The notes beneath the pieces were generated by a model that saw only the letters and a program-made list of their open reading frames with translations, made no database searches and was not told the DNA's origin. A stretch of 64,000 nucleotides of DNA from Rostratula benghalensis (taxonomy: Eukaryota; Chordata; Aves; Charadriiformes; Rostratulidae), in the NCBI GenBank assembly GCA_013399305.1, contig VXAI01000161.1, positions 1,102,075-1,166,074 of the forward strand, read 5' to 3'. This document shows positions 1 to 12,317 of this stretch, in pieces; the stretch's first letter is position 1, and the number at the start of each line of letters is the position of its first letter. Made by a program: the position numbers and the translations under genes.

Positions 1-2139
1 GGGATAGCAACAAGCAGGCAGGAGCTGGAGAGAGAGCCATAAATAAACATAATAAAATATAAAAATATTACAACCAGCTTTTGTTACTCCTCAGTGCCTT
101 TTGTACTGCTGCAACTATTATACTATTGATTTTCAGCTAGATTCTTAACAACTACCAGGGTGGGGAAAGAAGTTGGGCTTGGGCTTTTTTTAAAAAAGGC
201 AAATTCTGGAAAGGGAGCACCAAACTCAAAGGTAAGGAAGAAGCTGATATAGCAATTGCTCTTCCTCTAATTTAATTAAGTTGATTTGTGAGGGAAAGCC
301 TCACAAAGTACTGACCTGCCTGTGAAGCTGCAGGTCAGTACTGGTGAGACTGAGAATTAGATATTGTCCTATTGTCCTACAAATGTATTTTGCAGGAACA
401 AAAGGAAACTTACTACAAAAGCATCCTTTAAAGACCTAAGAAGCAGAGTACTTGAAATACATCAGCTTTAGGCAAGTCCTTTCATGTACATTTAAATTAT
501 CTATGGACTCAAGTGGAATCTCCAGAGGGGGCTGGCAGGTTTCACAGCCCATGTTCAAGCCCTGTTTTAACATTGTGAACAAGGACTAGAAAAGGCCTGA
601 ATGGAGGGTTTGCAACCATGTGTAATAAACAATGTCATTATTCCTTACAGCAGGAAGATGGGCCACCTGCCGCACCACGAGTCCCTCTCTGTAGCTAAAA
701 AAGCAATACAGAGCAGGAAGGCAACCCAGGTGCCATGGGCCAGCCTCCAGAGGTGACTTTTTCTCTCCACTGCCTTCACCAAGTCCCTGGTTTAGGCACC
801 CATGACCACTCCAGAGAAAATCTCACCCATGCCTCACAGAAGGGTCATTGGAGTATTTTCCCCGTGTCCAAGTTCAACTTTGTGTGGAGATTATTAATGA
901 AAATTTTGCATTGTATCAGTCACAAGGCTGATCCTGGAGTAGTTTCATTAATAATATTTCCCCTTTAACAAAATCCATTACCACCTCTGCTTTATCTGGT
1001 TCCTCACTTGTAATTCTTGTACCAATCTTTGTCTTCAGTAGTTGAACTACTAATTACCTGGGTAATACCGTAGTAGATTTACCTCTCTAAAAATATTTCC
1101 TGTACAAAGACAATAGTTTAACCAGGCATATTGCACTTTTGGGGAAATATGTATTCCATGTTAACCTTTTATACCAAGTACTTTCCTGCCTTCCATCATC
1201 CTCAAGTCTTCCATCATCCTCAACTTTTTCAAACTTTACAAAACCTTGTTATAGAGCTCACACCAACGGTTCTGTAGGGCTGTGACATGATTTTTCCCAT
1301 TCTTTTCATTGAAATTTGGTTTCATGCAGATTTTGAGGTCTCCATTCAGTGTAATGCCCTACAGAAACCAACAGAGGTTATACACCTTTCTGAGTATACA
1401 GCTTGCATTTACAACAATAAATAGGGTCAACCTTTAAGTTACCCTGTGCTGTCTTGTATCAAGCAGGGTCAAGGATCCTAGATTTCTCTGGTCAGCAGTC
1501 AGAAACATTGAACAAAAAACATCCTGTAGGTACAGTCTATTCGCCTCGACAGTCAAGTATAAACTTGGTAATTCCCTGTACCTACGCTTCTGTGCAATGC
1601 TAATCATTACTCTTGAAATTATAAAAGTGTCATCTATGCTTTACCGCAACGTAAAAGTGCAGGAACCTGATACGGTTGTGAATGTGATTCCAAAGCATGC
1701 TACTGCTTTACAAACAGACTGCCAGTTCATCCAGAATACTTTTTTACAGAAATCAGGACTTTTTAACAGTGTGGCTAGTCAAAGGGAAAAAAGAAAAAAA
1801 AAAAAAGCATACAAACAAACAAACGAAAAAAGAATTTGTATGTGTTATCAAAAAATAGCTAATAACGTAAACAGCCAGATAGGGACAAAATAAGATGCAG
1901 ATGGGAACCTAAACTGGCGTTTCTTATCTTTGGAGTGCTTACCTTTGCAACCTTAATACTGCAGGTTTTGAATATGTAATTTCCTTGTTTTGTTTTAAGC
2001 ACACTCCAGCCACAGAAAACACATTACACAGAAGACTCACCAGCAGGGTCAAAACTTGGGTCATCACTTAATTTTACATTTTCATAGAGAATACCTTCTT
2101 TTTCTTAAAGAGTATGATTATATTTGAAAGCTGAAGAAC
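1..2139. other. Unique AT-rich noncoding sequence
   Basis: No repeat family or gene is recognised. Open frames are short (98 codons at most) and one ends in a lysine run from an A-rich tract near 1790-1806. A small direct repeat of a TCTTCCATCATCCTCAA-type unit lies near 1188-1222. Read as intergenic or intronic DNA. Confidence 0.6.
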
Positions 2140-2560
2140 ACCTCAAACAAATGAATCCACCAATAGCCTCGCCATTTTATTTACAATTTTTCAGAGAGGA
2201 ATGGCTGTAAAGAGGCTTCTTCTGACTTTTTGAAAGCAGCATTTACATAGAGATGAATACACTTGAGACATTCCACGGGACACAAATCTATTTAATTGGT
2301 TTCTCCTGACTGTAATCATTCCGCCCAAGTTATTATTTTTTTTTCAGCACTTGAAAAATTACAGACAACAAAATCCAGTTTGTAACCATCTTGCTGAACC
2401 GTGCAGCCGGTCTCTATTAATTTGCTATTGATATGTTCTTTGCTCATTGGCTGAAAGTGCAGCCCTCTCCATGAAGCTGTAATATGAGCAGAAAAAGAAT
2501 AAACTCTACAAAGCTGATACGGCTGATAAGAAGGGCTTGCTAGACACCATGCAAACCTCC
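2140..2560. promoter_or_regulatory. Possible conserved noncoding (enhancer-like) block
   Basis: This is non-repetitive sequence dense in homeodomain-type cores (TTTAATTGG, CTATTAATTTGC, TATTGAT) with an inverted CCAAT box (ATTGGCTGA near 2448). It has no open frame and no transposon similarity. That texture is typical of vertebrate conserved noncoding elements, but conservation cannot be seen from one sequence, so this is inference. Confidence 0.25.
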
Positions 2561-4942
2561 ACGCTGGTAACCGCCACCAGCTGACTCAGAAACTGTCAAA
2601 AGCTCCTAATCTGCTTCACTTTTGCCTCATCTGCTGCTGCATTTTTGCTTGATGGTGAAATCTTGACAAGGCATTGCTGTGGCTTTGTTTCAATTTAGTT
2701 TATACACTGATCTAGCTACACCACAGCTTTGGCAGCTACTGAAATATACTTCATTCCCCTGTATCCCCAGTGATTTTGCAGTCTTCATAATGTTCAGATC
2801 TTATCAGCCACCGAGTTTCATCAACTCAGATAAGTGAAACTTTCCATTCCTTCCTGCTCTTTACCAGCAAACGTTCCTTTTTATCACTATTTTTCAAGCC
2901 TTCATCCTTGGAGCATTTATACTGAGGTCAGTGAATTTGTCGTCTTTCCTTCCACAGACATGCTCCTGTGCATCCTAAAGAGTCTCCCAGTCATTCTCAG
3001 AGGACACAACACACTAAACCCCAGCCAGGGGGATTTCTTTGCAAGATCGTTATTTTATGGACCTTCTTGCATGACATTTATCCAACTAAATTATTATTGA
3101 CTTCTCTTAGCCCGTTCCCATCAGAAGTAAACTATTAAATTGGCGCGATAAAGTGAAAAATAGGAGTTGGTGGATAAGGATTTTCATGCATTTTAAAACA
3201 AATTGTTAATCTGTCAATAAAATCAATAAATGTTTCTGGGTTCTCCTGTCTATGGAAAAGATAAATATTTTGCCATAAATATAAAGAAGACAGTTGCAAA
3301 TTTTGCTTGTCACTGCAAAGGCACAATGTATGGCATATTAACCTTGCAGCCCATAAGCATTTGTCTATGTGCTGGCAGTAACTGACACCAGCAAACATCA
3401 CACTTGTGTCAAGAAAAGAAATAATTTGTTGCTGAATGCATGATGAGGCTAGTCAAAGGGAAATCAAGTTATAACCACTTTCTTCTTAGCAAGCCTCTTA
3501 ATTAGAGTCAATGTTTAAAACTTCCCAACTGAAATATTCATGACAGAAATAATAGTTTAACTAGAAAGCGTTCATTGAAGATGCTTTTTAGCATATTGCA
3601 AAATGTTTGTACAGCTGCTTAATCCTGTCATTGACATCAGGTCTTCTTGCTGGTTTTTTATTTTTTTTTTTCCCCTGAGAAAATCCATCTCAGGTAAAAC
3701 AGATTTTTTTCAGTCTTCTTTCAAGACACAAAACTGAAGAAAAGTGTATTCAAGAGGGATGTTTGAAGTGGCAAGCAGAAACCAAATCCTGTTAACAAAT
3801 AATGAAAAGTGTGTTTAAATCCCATAAACCTCACTCAGTTGCTTTTAATGTTTATAAACTGTTTACTGAAATAATAGTGTGTCTGTTAGCGATGAATGCA
3901 AGAGTAAAATATTTTTTTCTTTAAGGGAAAATATAAAAGGCAATGCTTTTTTCCTAATAAGATTTGTATTTAGTTATGGCAAAGCTCTGCTGACGTTGGA
4001 GGTTTAAAGCTGAGTTACAATAAGATTTTATAAATGTTTAGTGACAATGTGCCTAGCAGAAAGGATGGAATTGATGGATAGTCACGCTTTTTTTACACCG
4101 CTTGTTCTCTGACTCCCATTATCCCTGTAGAATCAGGCTGGTTGTTGGCCACACACGTAGTAAACCCAAGTTTCCCAACACCAAAAAAGGGGTGCTACAG
4201 TAATTTCATTCTGTACACTCAGCTCCATATTCCTCACATCACAGGGTTTTTAGGCATAGAAGTAATCAGGTTTGTTGTGGGCTTGTTTTTTGTGTTGCTT
4301 TGTTTTGTTTTGTAAGTCAGGTTAGTTCCCTAACTCCCAATTCACTTCACAGGAACAAAGACTTGTGCTGACACAGCACGAAGAAGGGGAGGTGCTGCCT
4401 GGTGGAGCTGGGGAGGAAAAATTAGAAAGTCAACAGGCACTGAGACTTAACACTCTGCACCACAAAACTAAAGGTTAAATCAGGAGCAGCTTAATTTCTC
4501 TGGAGTGGGGAATGAGCAGCAGCTGTAATTACTGCCTCTAAATACAAACCCTCACTCACTCCCCTGCCTAGGAGAGGTTGAGCTGCTGCTGGCCATTTAA
4601 GACAATTCACAGGTCCCTTGCCGATGTAAAAAGTTACATCCAATAATGCCTCTCACTTTTTCTCCCTTTTTGAGAGGAGTTTCTATTCCAACCTGCATCA
4701 CCTCAGTGAACTGGTTCACGTCAGGGCCCTTGTTAAGCCACAGCCCACAGACTCACATGGCTACAGGGCATAGTAATTGAGGATGATGGATGCTGGACCA
4801 AGGGTTCCCAATGTCCCTCACCGAAAAGGGTTCCATGACAACCTTATATACCTTTCCAGCAGGGTTTTTGCTTGTAGTCAAAAATTTTCCCTATTAAATA
4901 TGTCTGCTTTCAGAATTTAGCAGATCTAATGCCCTCCCTCAC
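2561..4942. other. Unique AT-rich noncoding sequence
   Basis: No gene or repeat is recognised. There is a T-rich tract at about 3655-3672 and a T/G-rich tract near 4275-4312. A good splice-donor-like string (CTCAG|GTAAAA) occurs near 3690, with no coding frame to support an exon. Confidence 0.6.
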
Positions 4943-5240
4943 AGAATCATAAAATGGTTAGAGTTGGAAGGGACCTTAAAGATCATCAGGTTCCAACCCC
5001 CCTGCCACGGGCAGGGACACCTCCCACCAGACCAGGTTGCTCCAAGCCCCATCCAGCCTGGCCTTGAACCCCTCCAGGGATGGGGCAGCCACAGCTTCTC
5101 GGGGCAACCTGTTCCAGTGTCTCATCACCCTCACAGCAAAGAGTTTCTTTCTGGCATTTAATCTAAATCTTCCCTCTTTCAGTTTAAAGCTGTTACCCCT
5201 TATCCTGTCATTACAGTTCCTGACAAAGAGTCATTCTCCA
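4943..5240 (-). mobile_element. CR1 LINE fragment, 3' end, antisense
   Basis: Read on the minus strand this is the 3' part of an avian CR1: the end of ORF2 (the HWNRLPREAV-type segment), the ACCTGGTCTGGTGGGAGGTGTCC block and the 3' terminus with GGTCCCTTCCAACTC. It starts at the 3' end (AGAATCAT at 4943) and loses similarity near 5240, so it is strongly 5'-truncated, as most CR1 copies are. The plus-strand open frames across it (4964-5161, 5037-5351) are antisense shadows. Confidence 0.93.
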
Positions 5241-6047
5241 GCTCATCAACATCAGTCATCAGACTGGGCTTCTGAGACTTCTAAGAGGATTTTGAATGGC
5301 AGACCTGGCTCTACTTTGAGGAGGGAGGACAAACTTTACAGGCAGCCATGAATGTAGCCCAAGGGCAGGGACTTTATCCAGCAGGTTTGGTCATAGGCCC
5401 AGAGAACCCGAGTTCAGTGCACTCTTCACAGGCAAGTTCAGCTCATCTTCTCATCATCTTTCTAGCTCGTGTCATTTTTCTGTCCAAGCATCAACAACAC
5501 AGACTGAAACCTAAGTAAAATGTACCCCTAAACCATGCCACGCCACACGCATTTACCTTGCTCTCACTTCTGAAGCCTGCACTCAAAAGCTACTTGCTAT
5601 TGACCAAGTGGAAATTTCCACCCCTGCCATAGTTTGCTACAGCAGATGATAGTTTTTAAGTCTGAACAAATGCTTCCTGTGCTCCAGGACTAGAATGAAG
5701 CAGATTTGCTCCATTTGAATTTGAAAGGCTAATTCATTAGCACATTACGCCTACATCAAAACATTCATCCTCAGAGGTGCTAAAAAGTCATCTGTCAGTT
5801 TCCTAGAATTTTTCGTTCCATATCATCCTTACCCATGTTACAGGAGGATTTTCTTTCATGCCAAAAATGATAGCTGTGTTTTGCTTTATTTGCATGAACC
5901 CAGTATATCTTGCTCTCCGGGTCTTAACTATGTCTTTTCTTAATTCTTAAGACTGCACAGCTTCTTCGGCGAGTAATTCCACTGGTGACAGGGTAGTTTC
6001 ACTACCTGGGTGCCCTTGTGCAAGTCGCTTTTGCTAGACCAGTCAAC
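5241..6047. other. Unique noncoding sequence between two CR1 copies
   Basis: About 0.8 kb with no recognised gene or repeat. It separates an antisense CR1 from a sense-oriented CR1 of a different subfamily. No target-site duplication was recognised at either edge. Confidence 0.55.
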
Positions 6048-6509
6048 AGAGCAACAAATTAGAGCCACAAAGATGACTAAGGGAGTGGAGCATCTCCCAG
6101 AGGAGGAAAGGCTGAGGGAGCTGGGTCTCTTGAGCTTGGAGAAGAGGAGACTGAGGGGTGACCTCATGAATGTTTATAAATATGGAATGGGTGAGTGTCA
6201 GGAGGATGGAGCCAGGCTCTTCTCAGCGACAGCCTATGATAGGACAAGGGGCAATGGGTGCAAGCTGGAACACAGGAGGTTCCATTTAAATATGAGGAAA
6301 AACTTCTTCACAGTGAGGGTGATGGAACACTGGAAGGGGCTGCCCAGAGAGGTTGTGGAGTCTCCTTCTCTGGAGACGTTCAAGACCCGCCTGGACGCGT
6401 TCCTTAGTGACCTGATCAAGGTGTTCCTGCTGTGTCAGGGGGATTGGACTACATGATCTTTCAAGGTCCCTTCCAATCCCTGATAGTCTGTGATTCTGTG
6501 ATTCTGTGA
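6048..6509 (+). mobile_element. CR1 LINE fragment with open ORF2 C-terminus
   Basis: This 5'-truncated CR1 includes the C-terminal end of ORF2 and the short 3' UTR. The frame 6010-6456 stays open through the CR1 ORF2 tail: motifs such as [42 protein letters not shown] and [10 protein letters not shown] appear in the expected order. The catalytic reverse-transcriptase core and endonuclease are absent, so it cannot move by itself. The 3' end carries ATTCTGTG octamers (about 6491-6508), unlike the ATTCTATG octamers of most copies here, which marks a different subfamily. It has the least visible decay of any CR1 in the window and is probably the youngest. Confidence 0.95.
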
Positions 6510-7150
6510 CACGAGGATAACTCACCCGATAGGGAAGACAATGGGCAGGGCTGCAGGAGGGCACAGAGGCCCACAGCTGGTACTTCAGCCGCATCAGACA
6601 ATTCTGTTTTCTCCCTGGCAAGCAGTTAGAAACCTAGCTCCCAGTTACAGTCTCCTTCCCTTTATCCTCAGATTCCTCAGGGAACGAGAAATGTTCCCGA
6701 GAATATTTCTACCCTCATTTGGCCAATTAAACTCTCTAGCGGATGTGCCATGCACGGACCTACACACACTCACTCAACAGTAAATCAGGAGCAGCATTAA
6801 AGCAGTTTTCAATATGAATAGCTGGGGCATACTCAGGTTCCTAATGAAGAGGATTTTCTATATACTCTTTTTTTTTTTTTTTTTTTTTAGCTTGGTTTAC
6901 TTTATCATCATTATAAGCTGCAGCGGGCTCTGCGAGCCTGAAGGACAGGTGAGCGAGCAGAAAGCAGATGAAAGGCACTTTCTGAACAAGTCACTTCTGG
7001 CAGCGTGGCAGAGGTTGATCTGAGAGGATAGTTGGAGGCGGAGAAGATAAGAGCCGCGTGTGGTCCGAGGACAGGTTCTAGGACAGCCTCGCACGGCTGC
7101 CGTGCGGGAGGGCAGGCAACCAGCAGGAAAAACAGGGAATATTCCCACCA
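6510..7150. other. Noncoding sequence with poly-T and a GC-rich patch
   Basis: The stretch begins as unique sequence, then has a T21 run (6868-6888) followed at once by AG, and a GC-richer, CpG-containing patch at about 6900-7150. The patch holds a short perfect hairpin at 7090-7106 (arms CGCACGG and CCGTGCG, loop CTG). A strong donor-like ACAG|GTGAGC lies at 6945-6954. No gene is recognised. Confidence 0.5.
6868..6888. repeat. T21 homopolymer
   Basis: An uninterrupted run of 21 T followed by AG. Its length may not be accurate, because homopolymers this long are error-prone in assemblies. Confidence 0.9.
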
Positions 7151-7740
7151 CCCTGGAGATGGCAGCTACTGAAAGGGAAAGGAAGGGAGGAAAAGGAAGC
7201 TGCAGTTACGTTCAAAGTTACGTTGCAGTTTGAAAAGGGGAACGAGAGGTTTTATTTAAGGCAGTAATAGAGAGACAGCCAGCGGGATTTAAAAAGAGGA
7301 ATTACGTCTCTGTGTCAATAGAAAGGAAGATTACTCTGGTAGCTGCATTTTGTAAGAACAGAAGGGATAAGGGATTGGGGGCCTATTTGCAATAATAGAT
7401 TCATAGCTCACATCTAACACATTAAGTTTAATAAACAAAACCAAAAATACTTCGCCTCGCATTCACCATAATTGTAATATATTTAGCTTCTGAAGGTATT
7501 TGTTGATCCTTCCTCTCCCCCTCACTTGCCCTTATGTCCACAGATGACAAAAATCTTTTCTTTCCAATTCTTTTCTTAAGTGAGAGAATGTAATTGCTAT
7601 TGAAGATGCTACCACCAGTATTGCTTTTCTTTAATCATAGAGAGACATTCAGCTGAACCCTTACCAATTGAATTTCAGAGTGTTTACATAAAAGTTGATG
7701 TGGATACAATTCATTTCTGTGTGTTGTAAAGACAATGGTT
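7151..7740. other. Unique noncoding sequence
   Basis: The start is purine-rich (GAAAGGGAAAGGAAGGG near 7170) and the rest is AT-rich. No gene, repeat family or RNA gene is recognised. Confidence 0.5.
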
Positions 7741-7905
7741 TTCATTCTGCAAAATGCAGCACATTTCCATATTTATCATTGGAGGCAGAGAATTTGCCTA
7801 AAGGCAGCACATCTTTAATTAATTTTTACTGCGGTGTGAAAAGAATCCTAAATCATTAATCATTTGCCTTTCACTATATACTGAAAGAAAATTTTCCTGT
7901 CCCAT

Positions 7906-7943
<38 letters not shown>

Positions 7944-8640
7944 TTGTTGAACTTGACTTTTAACAACCTGGTTACAAACTGAATGCCTTTCAGCCTCTTG
8001 ATCTAAGCCAATCTACCCCACAGAGAGTAGCCTTCCAGTACGGCTGGGGCAATTCAAGTCACCCGTGGATGATCAGCAACTTCTCCCAAATCCTGCACCG
8101 GTTTCAGCAGGCACCGACACTGGACTGAATTTAACACCTAATGTGTATTTTCTAGCTGATTGTTTTTAGCTTTCATTCACCTTCTGTAATTGACTGACAA
8201 TTGTTTCCTCAGCCCAATCACCCTTCTGTCTTCTATTATTTTCCATTACAAGAGGTGAATAAATAGCTTTCTGCCAGAGAAGGCAGTTGCGTTGCTTCTA
8301 CATATGTATTTTTCCTCTACATAAATGTCAGCCTATAAGATGTTACACTTAGAAGTCTCCAGTAGGGCAGCTTAAATGAATGTACCTGATCATTCCATCT
8401 GCTGCCTAAACAAAGCCTGGCAAGCAAATGTATCACACATTCCAAACATTGTATGAATATTAACTAATCTTTCCAATAACCCTCTGCCACTGGCAGTTAT
8501 TACTGGGCCCATCCGAAGGATGAAATAATGAAGAAATAGAGATAATAAATTGTGCCTCCAAATTATTTCTATAACTCAAGATTCTGAAGGCTTTCTTGCA
8601 GAGCTGGTGAACCTTGCAGGGTTAGGCAAGTAAATATTTG
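7741..8640. promoter_or_regulatory. Possible conserved noncoding block around a CA repeat
   Basis: Unique sequence with many AT-rich transcription-factor-like cores (CTTTAATTAATTTTT, AATCATTAATCATTTG near 7850, TGTAATTGACTGACAATTG near 8185) and no open frame. It is split by the CA microsatellite. Enhancer-like character is inferred from texture only. Confidence 0.2.
7909..7940. repeat. (CA)n microsatellite
   Basis: About 16 uninterrupted CA dinucleotides. It is a typical vertebrate dinucleotide microsatellite and probably length-polymorphic. Confidence 0.97.
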
Positions 8641-11600
8641 GTGGCCAGATTAAAATCTGTCCTGTGTAAGGAAATCAGGGTCATACACAGACAGAGCTAG
8701 ACACACACGCTGAATTTACCCCAAAAATCATAATGTAACCCTTAAAGCACATGTGTCTGTGATCCTTAATTAATATTAATTAGGGGGACTAGTCTTACAT
8801 TTAATGGTGGGGTTTCTTTCTTTAAAGTTCCCACCATATCAGGTGTCTCTGAGTATCCTAAAACTCTGCTGTAATAAACATGAAATGTTAAGTACCATTA
8901 CCGTACCTGAGTAAGATCAGAATCAGGACAATAAAGGCATCTCTTTTCCCAAGTTACACAAGTGAGGTCTCGTTTAGGGAAGTTTACATCACGCCTTCGT
9001 GCCGCATTTTATGCCCAGGGTGAGCAATTTTCACTCAGGACGACTTAGGGGCAATGCAGCTGAGGAGACTAACCCACACAGAGAGCCACTTCACCCACAC
9101 ATCCTGTGAGACAATACAGAGAGACTCAGTTTCACACCAAAGCCAGCGGAAAACATCGTTCTGATGATTTTTGACAACTGAAAATAAATCTCCTTAATGC
9201 TGAAATATAAATAGCCTGCATTTTTGTATGTTGCAACGAAGTGCATAGCTGTGTTTTAACCTCTCCTAATCACATTTTTTCTGAATTCAGCGTTTTCCTT
9301 ACATTTCAGCCAAATTCAGGATATAAATTAGCGTCAATAGATTTGAATATTACGCTGGATAAGAATTTCTATTTTCAGGTAGCATTAGCGCTCTTGCTCT
9401 AAAACTGTCTTCTGAGGCACGAAGGCAGATTCTGAAAACCATCTTTTGAGGGTGCTCAGAAACTTGTCTAACACACACACATATTACCCTCGAGGTTCAT
9501 GTTTTAGGCCCAAATATCAGAGGAATCAGTCCAGTGATGATGCACAAACTGAGGCTACACAACTTCTAGAAAGACACAGACTCTGGTAGGTACTGACCTT
9601 TCCTTCCCTGAGAACTTTTGCTGTGTGTCTTGTCAACAGGTTCAGGTAGACAGTTTCTGAAAAGCTATTGCTAGGATGAAATGCTGCTCTTCTTACTTTC
9701 TTAAAAAGACTGTCAGTAATGGGTATGCAATAAAGAGATGAAAAAAAGACAAGAAACCTCTACAAGGGGTCTATATTTATCATATAGTATTTGTAAGTCC
9801 CTCAGTAGTCCATCGTATTACATTCTGCCTTGCTATGAAGGCTCCTCATTTTAAGGTGATGTACATTCTGCCAAGACAGCTCTTGAAATGGGGATCCATA
9901 TGATTTAGGCATCTGAAGTAGATCAGAAAAATATTTAATGCAGATTTTCCGTTCCCCATACACTGTGGTTTTATTACATCTTTTCCTCAAACAAACATGC
10001 TTCCGGGTTTGTTCAAAAGCTGAAGACTATTTTTTCTTAAGGATTTTTTTTTTCTTTCTCCACAGGGGTAGTATGCTTCCATATATTCAGAGTATATATT
10101 CATATAAATGAATAGATAATGCATTGAGTATTCAGAGTACACTTTTTATATACTCAAACTACATACAGTTCAAATAAATTACTGTAAATTTGCTGCTTCA
10201 TAACAAGAAATAATCCCCTGTCTGTGAATAGAATTAGGAAAAAAAAAAGTCATCTCCATTTATCAGTTAGGGGCAGATCATTGTTTAATTGAGATCAAAC
10301 CAAGAAAAACCACATCATATGGCACCTTGGATCAGCTCAGCTCTATGTCATTGAACATAATCCTTTATGTCCAAACTCCAGATCTTAAAACCTGGACATC
10401 ACTTAATTAAGTAAAGCCTACGAGGTCCTGAAGATGAAAGTTTCTGGAGCTGTCTGAAATTATAGAACAAGGCTTTGAAGTGTAATAGAACAAATAAAAG
10501 ATCATAAACAGGAAAAAAAATCCACTTAAATTGTGTCATGGAATGGGTCATCTCAGCAGGAAGTATCATTTGTCTGGGAGACAGTTTAAAGCTTCCTTGC
10601 ATTACTTATGTTCAAGCACTGATGATTTAAAAGATTTTTCTGTGCCTTCAATTTCCATAGCACTTCTTACAAAACTGTCTCACCACCAAAGTATTTAAAA
10701 AAATTCTAAATATACTTTCATGGTGGAGGCTTAAGAATAACCCATTTAGGTCGGTTGTAGCAAGTGCAGCAACTGGCACGGCAATAGTCTGGGTGTTATT
10801 CTCAGCTCTGATATTGTGCCAGTTCTTTTGATTTTTACCCAAGAAAAGTTTAAATCATTTTAATGAACTCCCGAAATCCTTAATGTGGCGCATGGTTGCA
10901 TTTTTTTTGCATTTAGCAACAATCAGATCTTGAAATAAAGTGGTTTTAAAATATGTACAAGTAAGAAAAAATAATTTAATTCTTGCTCTTGTTTTAGGGG
11001 TTTTTTTCCTAGAAAAAAACGAAAAATCTCTTTCATTATTTATTATTTACATTATAATAGCATGTAAGTATAAAAGACAAGTATGAACCCTCCCTTTTCC
11101 AGACAGGAAACAGAGTATGCATAAACTATGAGACACGGATCGAATTCAATAGAATAACAAGAATACAGAAGCCGCATACAATTTTTTTTTGTGCAATATG
11201 ATTTTTAAACAGTTTGTAGATAAATATACACTTGATGGAACATAATTAAAGAAGACTGAAATCTGCTATTTTGAATATTATAGTGCATGAAGTTTACTTC
11301 TTACTCAGGAGTATTATTTCCCCTCAGTACGAAACATAATTTCAAAGGACTGAAAAATAGTAACACCTATTATAACTTTGGTTAAAGAAAAAAAAAAAAA
11401 GAAAGAAAAATAATCTGACAAAAAAAAAAAAAAAAGAACTTGGAAATAAGCAAAAACATCTTTCTCAACATCTATAATGAAGCAGATAGCAAAGGATAAA
11501 AGATAAAAGGTAGAAACTCCAACCAGACTGCTGAATTCTTTCAGAAGACTGTCATTATTGGTACCAACCCAGGTAAAAAGGGGCTCTCTTTAGAAGAGTC

Positions 11601-11920
11601 CTCTTCAAATCTAAAAAATCAAATCAGGAAGCAAAGGACTTAATTACCTACTTTAGGTATGACAGAGGGGACACCTACTTTTAATCTTGGAGATTTTAAT
11701 GGGGCAGTCAGTCTTTCTCAGCACTAACCAAGATTCTTTCATTATGGCAGTCATCTTACACATCACAAATTCATCCTCTCAGCATCAGGTCAAGGTCATT
11801 ACCTTGATGGTTTTCATCTGTATTTGATGGATGGAAATTTAAATTGGTGACATCACAGATTTGAAGCAAAGACATAAAAAGGAAAGAATGTACATTTTTG
11901 CTCCCAAATCCTGACATACA
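8641..11920. other. Unique AT-rich noncoding sequence
   Basis: 3.3 kb without a recognised gene or repeat family. It contains a loose duplication of an ATTCAGAGTA motif (near 10087 and 10131) and A-rich tracts at about 11389-11400 and 11420-11436. Frames up to 68 codons at 9802-9990, 10399-10602 and 10648-10842 show no recognisable domain. Confidence 0.6.
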
Positions 11921-12317
11921 GAATCATAGAATGGTTAGAGTTGGAAGGGACCTAAAAGATCATCCAGTTCCAACTCTCCTGCCATGGGCAGGGACAGCTC
12001 CCACCAGTCCAGGTTGCTCAAAGCCCCATCCAGCCTGGCCTTGAACACCTCCAGGGATGGGGCAGCCACAGCTTCTGTGGGCAACCCGTTCCAGTGCCTC
12101 ACCACCCTCACAGGAAATAATTTCTTTCTAATATCTCATTTAAATCTCCCTTCTTTCAGTTACACATCATCCTATGGCTACACTCCCTGATCAAGAGTCC
12201 CTCCCATCTCTCCTGTAGCCCCCATTAGCTACTTGAAAGCTGTTATATGTTGTCCCCAGAGCCTTCTCCAAGCTGAATGACCCCAACTCTCTCAGCCGGT
12301 CCTCATAGGACAGCACT
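11921..12317 (-). mobile_element. CR1 LINE fragment, antisense
   Basis: On the minus strand this is CR1 ORF2 C-terminus plus 3' UTR. The plus strand begins with the reverse complement of the CR1 3' end (GAATCATAGAATGGTTAGAG) and passes through the GGCAGGGACA, CCATCCAGCCTGGCCTTGAA and TTCCAGTGCCTCACCACC blocks. It ends in CTCAGCCGGTCCTCATAGGA, the reverse complement of the ORF2 segment encoding YEER/LREL-type residues. 5'-truncated. Confidence 0.94.
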
